From assembly GCA_946803715.1 (NCBI GenBank), contig CAMPET010000017.1, forward strand, positions 454,691-511,887: 57,197 bases of DNA, written 5' to 3'. The notes under the pieces are model-generated. The model saw only the letters and a program-made list of their open reading frames with translations. It did not search any database and was not told where the DNA came from. This document shows, piece after piece, positions 55,965 through 57,197 of this stretch. Every line of letters starts with the position of its first letter. The first letter of the stretch is position 1. A program made the position numbers and the translations under genes. The stretch is from Beroe ovata. Lineage: Eukaryota; Ctenophora; Nuda; Beroida; Beroidae.

Positions 55965-56430
55965 CTACCTGATCTTCTCGTGCAGGGGGGATTCGGGATG
56001 TGACTCCGGGAACCGGGTTCTGGACAGGTGCAGCTGGGGGAAACCAGGATGGGGGGTGCCCGGAAGTTCAACTTGTGCACGGCACAGAATGTTACTTCGG
56101 ATGTGGCACCTAATTCTCCATTCACCCATCTGAAAGAGTAGTGGTCCACTCTGCACCGGAGAGAGAGAGGATGCTGGAGGATGGTTGTGGGATCCAACTT
56201 CCCTGATGATTGGCTCCAAGTCACTGGGAGGTAAATGCAGGAGTTGCACTTGGCTTCACCCTCCTTTCTCGTGGAGTTGCCATGTTGCAGATGAAAACTC
56301 GTGTTCCATCCTTCCTCGGCTGCTTCTTGTCAGTGTAGTGGTAGTCCTTGTATGATATGAGGAGCTTCCCCTTATAGTCGTCAGGGTAGGTACAAAGTTG
56401 ATAGAGAGGGTACTCAATCAGCACTCTTTT
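55965..56430 (-). pseudogene. Possible FLYWCH zinc-finger remnant with frameshifts
   Basis: On the minus strand a frame encodes KGKLLISYKDYHYTDKKQ followed by a KDGTRVFIC-like stretch. The expected continuation, a Cys pair and then a SHNHPPA-type His motif, is found nearby but in another frame. The pattern (aromatic core, basic stretch, C...C...HxH) resembles FLYWCH fingers common in MULE-type transposons and derived genes. The breaks suggest a decayed copy. The match is by eye and weak, so this is tentative. Confidence 0.4.
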
Positions 56431-56939
56431 GGGGCAATTTCACTTCAGGGAGCAGGGAGGAGTCCTCCATAGAACGATTGGACGTGGTGGTGAGATCAGG
56501 ATTCTCGAATTCTGTAGTGAGCCGAGACCATCTCTCAGACAAGGCAGGTAGAAAAGTTGAGGGATGTGGAATCGAGTCGAATTCAAAGGTTATGTCATCA
56601 TGGGATGTTGAGGGATTTTCAACTTTGGGAAGAAGTATCGGCCCATCAGGAAATGTGGTACTGCAGTCAATTGGTCGTAGTCAAAATGTTGAGGAGGGGG
56701 TCAGTAAGTATTATTGTGTTACAAATCAACTGAAGAACCGATGACACTATTCCTATAACGCGATATATGATGACGCGTGTCAAGATGTCGTGACAAGACA
56801 GTTTGATTCTCAAGCCACATAACTGTTGGGTTACATAAAAAAATATAAAGATCGGTGAAGACGCAGGGGGCTTGAATGATATGAAAGGCTTCCCTAAGTA
56901 GTCAGAAAAGTTATAATAATAATAATAGGTTGAAGTGTC

Positions 56940-57145
56940 GATGATATAAAGTAATATCCCCGCGGTCTTTCGGGAATATCGAATATCACACGCGCTCGCG
57001 CGTGTGATATTACTTTATCCACACGAGGGCTTTAGCCCGAGGAGTGGATATGTATTTTACAGCACGCAGGGCCCGGAGGGCCCGAGTGTCTGTAAATGTT
57101 ATATTCCCGGAAGACTGCGGGGATATGATTTATATCCACGATCGG
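56940..57145. mobile_element. Foldback DNA element: long outer stem enclosing three hairpins
   Basis: ATATCCCCGCGGTCTTTCGG at 56954 pairs with CCGGAAGACTGCGGGGATAT ending at 57125; the full outer stem is about 26 bp with two mismatches and extends weakly outward. Inside are three separate hairpins: 56982-57011 (a 13-bp perfect stem with a CTCG loop), about 57016-57050 (TATCCAC...GGGCTTTAGCCC...GTGGATA) and about 57056-57096 (TTTACAGCAC...GGGCCCGGAGGGCCC...GTAAA). The whole would fold as a cloverleaf. No reading frame is present. I infer a non-autonomous foldback-type transposon or another structured DNA element. Confidence 0.7.
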
Positions 57146-57197
57146 GAGATTTTCGTTTCGGACAAAATATGTATCAAAAGACTGTAAATTTTGAGAA

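Overview
This window is nuclear DNA from an animal. It is moderately AT-rich, with many short phase-consistent GT-AG introns, many microsatellites and several transposon remnants. Metazoan markers are an LMX-class LIM-homeobox gene, a complete L27/3xPDZ/SH3/GK Discs-large MAGUK and a secreted digestive-type M14 carboxypeptidase. A type-B DNA polymerase fragment like those of Polinton/adinto-like elements, and a papain protease carrying ShK, sushi and kringle-like modules, would fit an early-branching invertebrate such as a cnidarian, placozoan or ctenophore. The species cannot be fixed from sequence alone.

Left part (1-17 kb, all minus strand). A Tousled-like kinase (N-terminal half; the kinase domain lies off the left edge) hosts a complete intronless cathepsin-like gene in one intron. 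Next come COP9 signalosome subunit 8, the GPI-anchor enzyme subunit PIG-Q (interrupted by a 14-N gap inside an intron), the mitochondrial DNL zinc-finger Hsp70-escort protein, EMC6, an ARF-like GTPase and a class II CPD photolyase. EMC6 and DNLZ overlap by 11 bp in different frames, and four neighbouring genes (DNLZ, EMC6, ARF-like, photolyase) have uninterrupted coding regions.

Middle (17.9-36.6 kb, mostly plus strand). A 21-exon DLG gene can be spliced in frame to 749 residues. It contains a tandem duplication of the exons for the end of PDZ2 and for PDZ3, joined at a single N. A two-exon secreted protein of unknown family is nested antisense in its last intron. A six-exon protein ending in two C-x5-C-x5-C-x3-H zinc fingers follows. 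GC-rich repeat elements lie around 17.1-17.5 and 32.1-32.7 kb.

Right part (37-57 kb, mostly minus strand). A 12-exon procarboxypeptidase A/B-like gene has two exons duplicated next to another single N. It is followed by an eight-exon LMX-like LIM-homeobox gene and a 14-exon Ariadne-1 RBR ubiquitin ligase lacking only its 5' exon(s). The last 3 kb holds a broken type-B DNA polymerase fragment, a possible FLYWCH zinc-finger remnant with frameshifts, and a cloverleaf-like foldback DNA element at the very end.

The genes are mostly unrelated housekeeping and developmental genes and do not form one pathway. The most unusual features are the nested genes, the EMC6/DNLZ overlap, expanded pyrimidine-rich minisatellites abutting many 3' splice sites, a short motif recurring near splice sites, and the terminal foldback element. 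The two exon duplications at single-N joins look like assembly or haplotype joins until shown otherwise.
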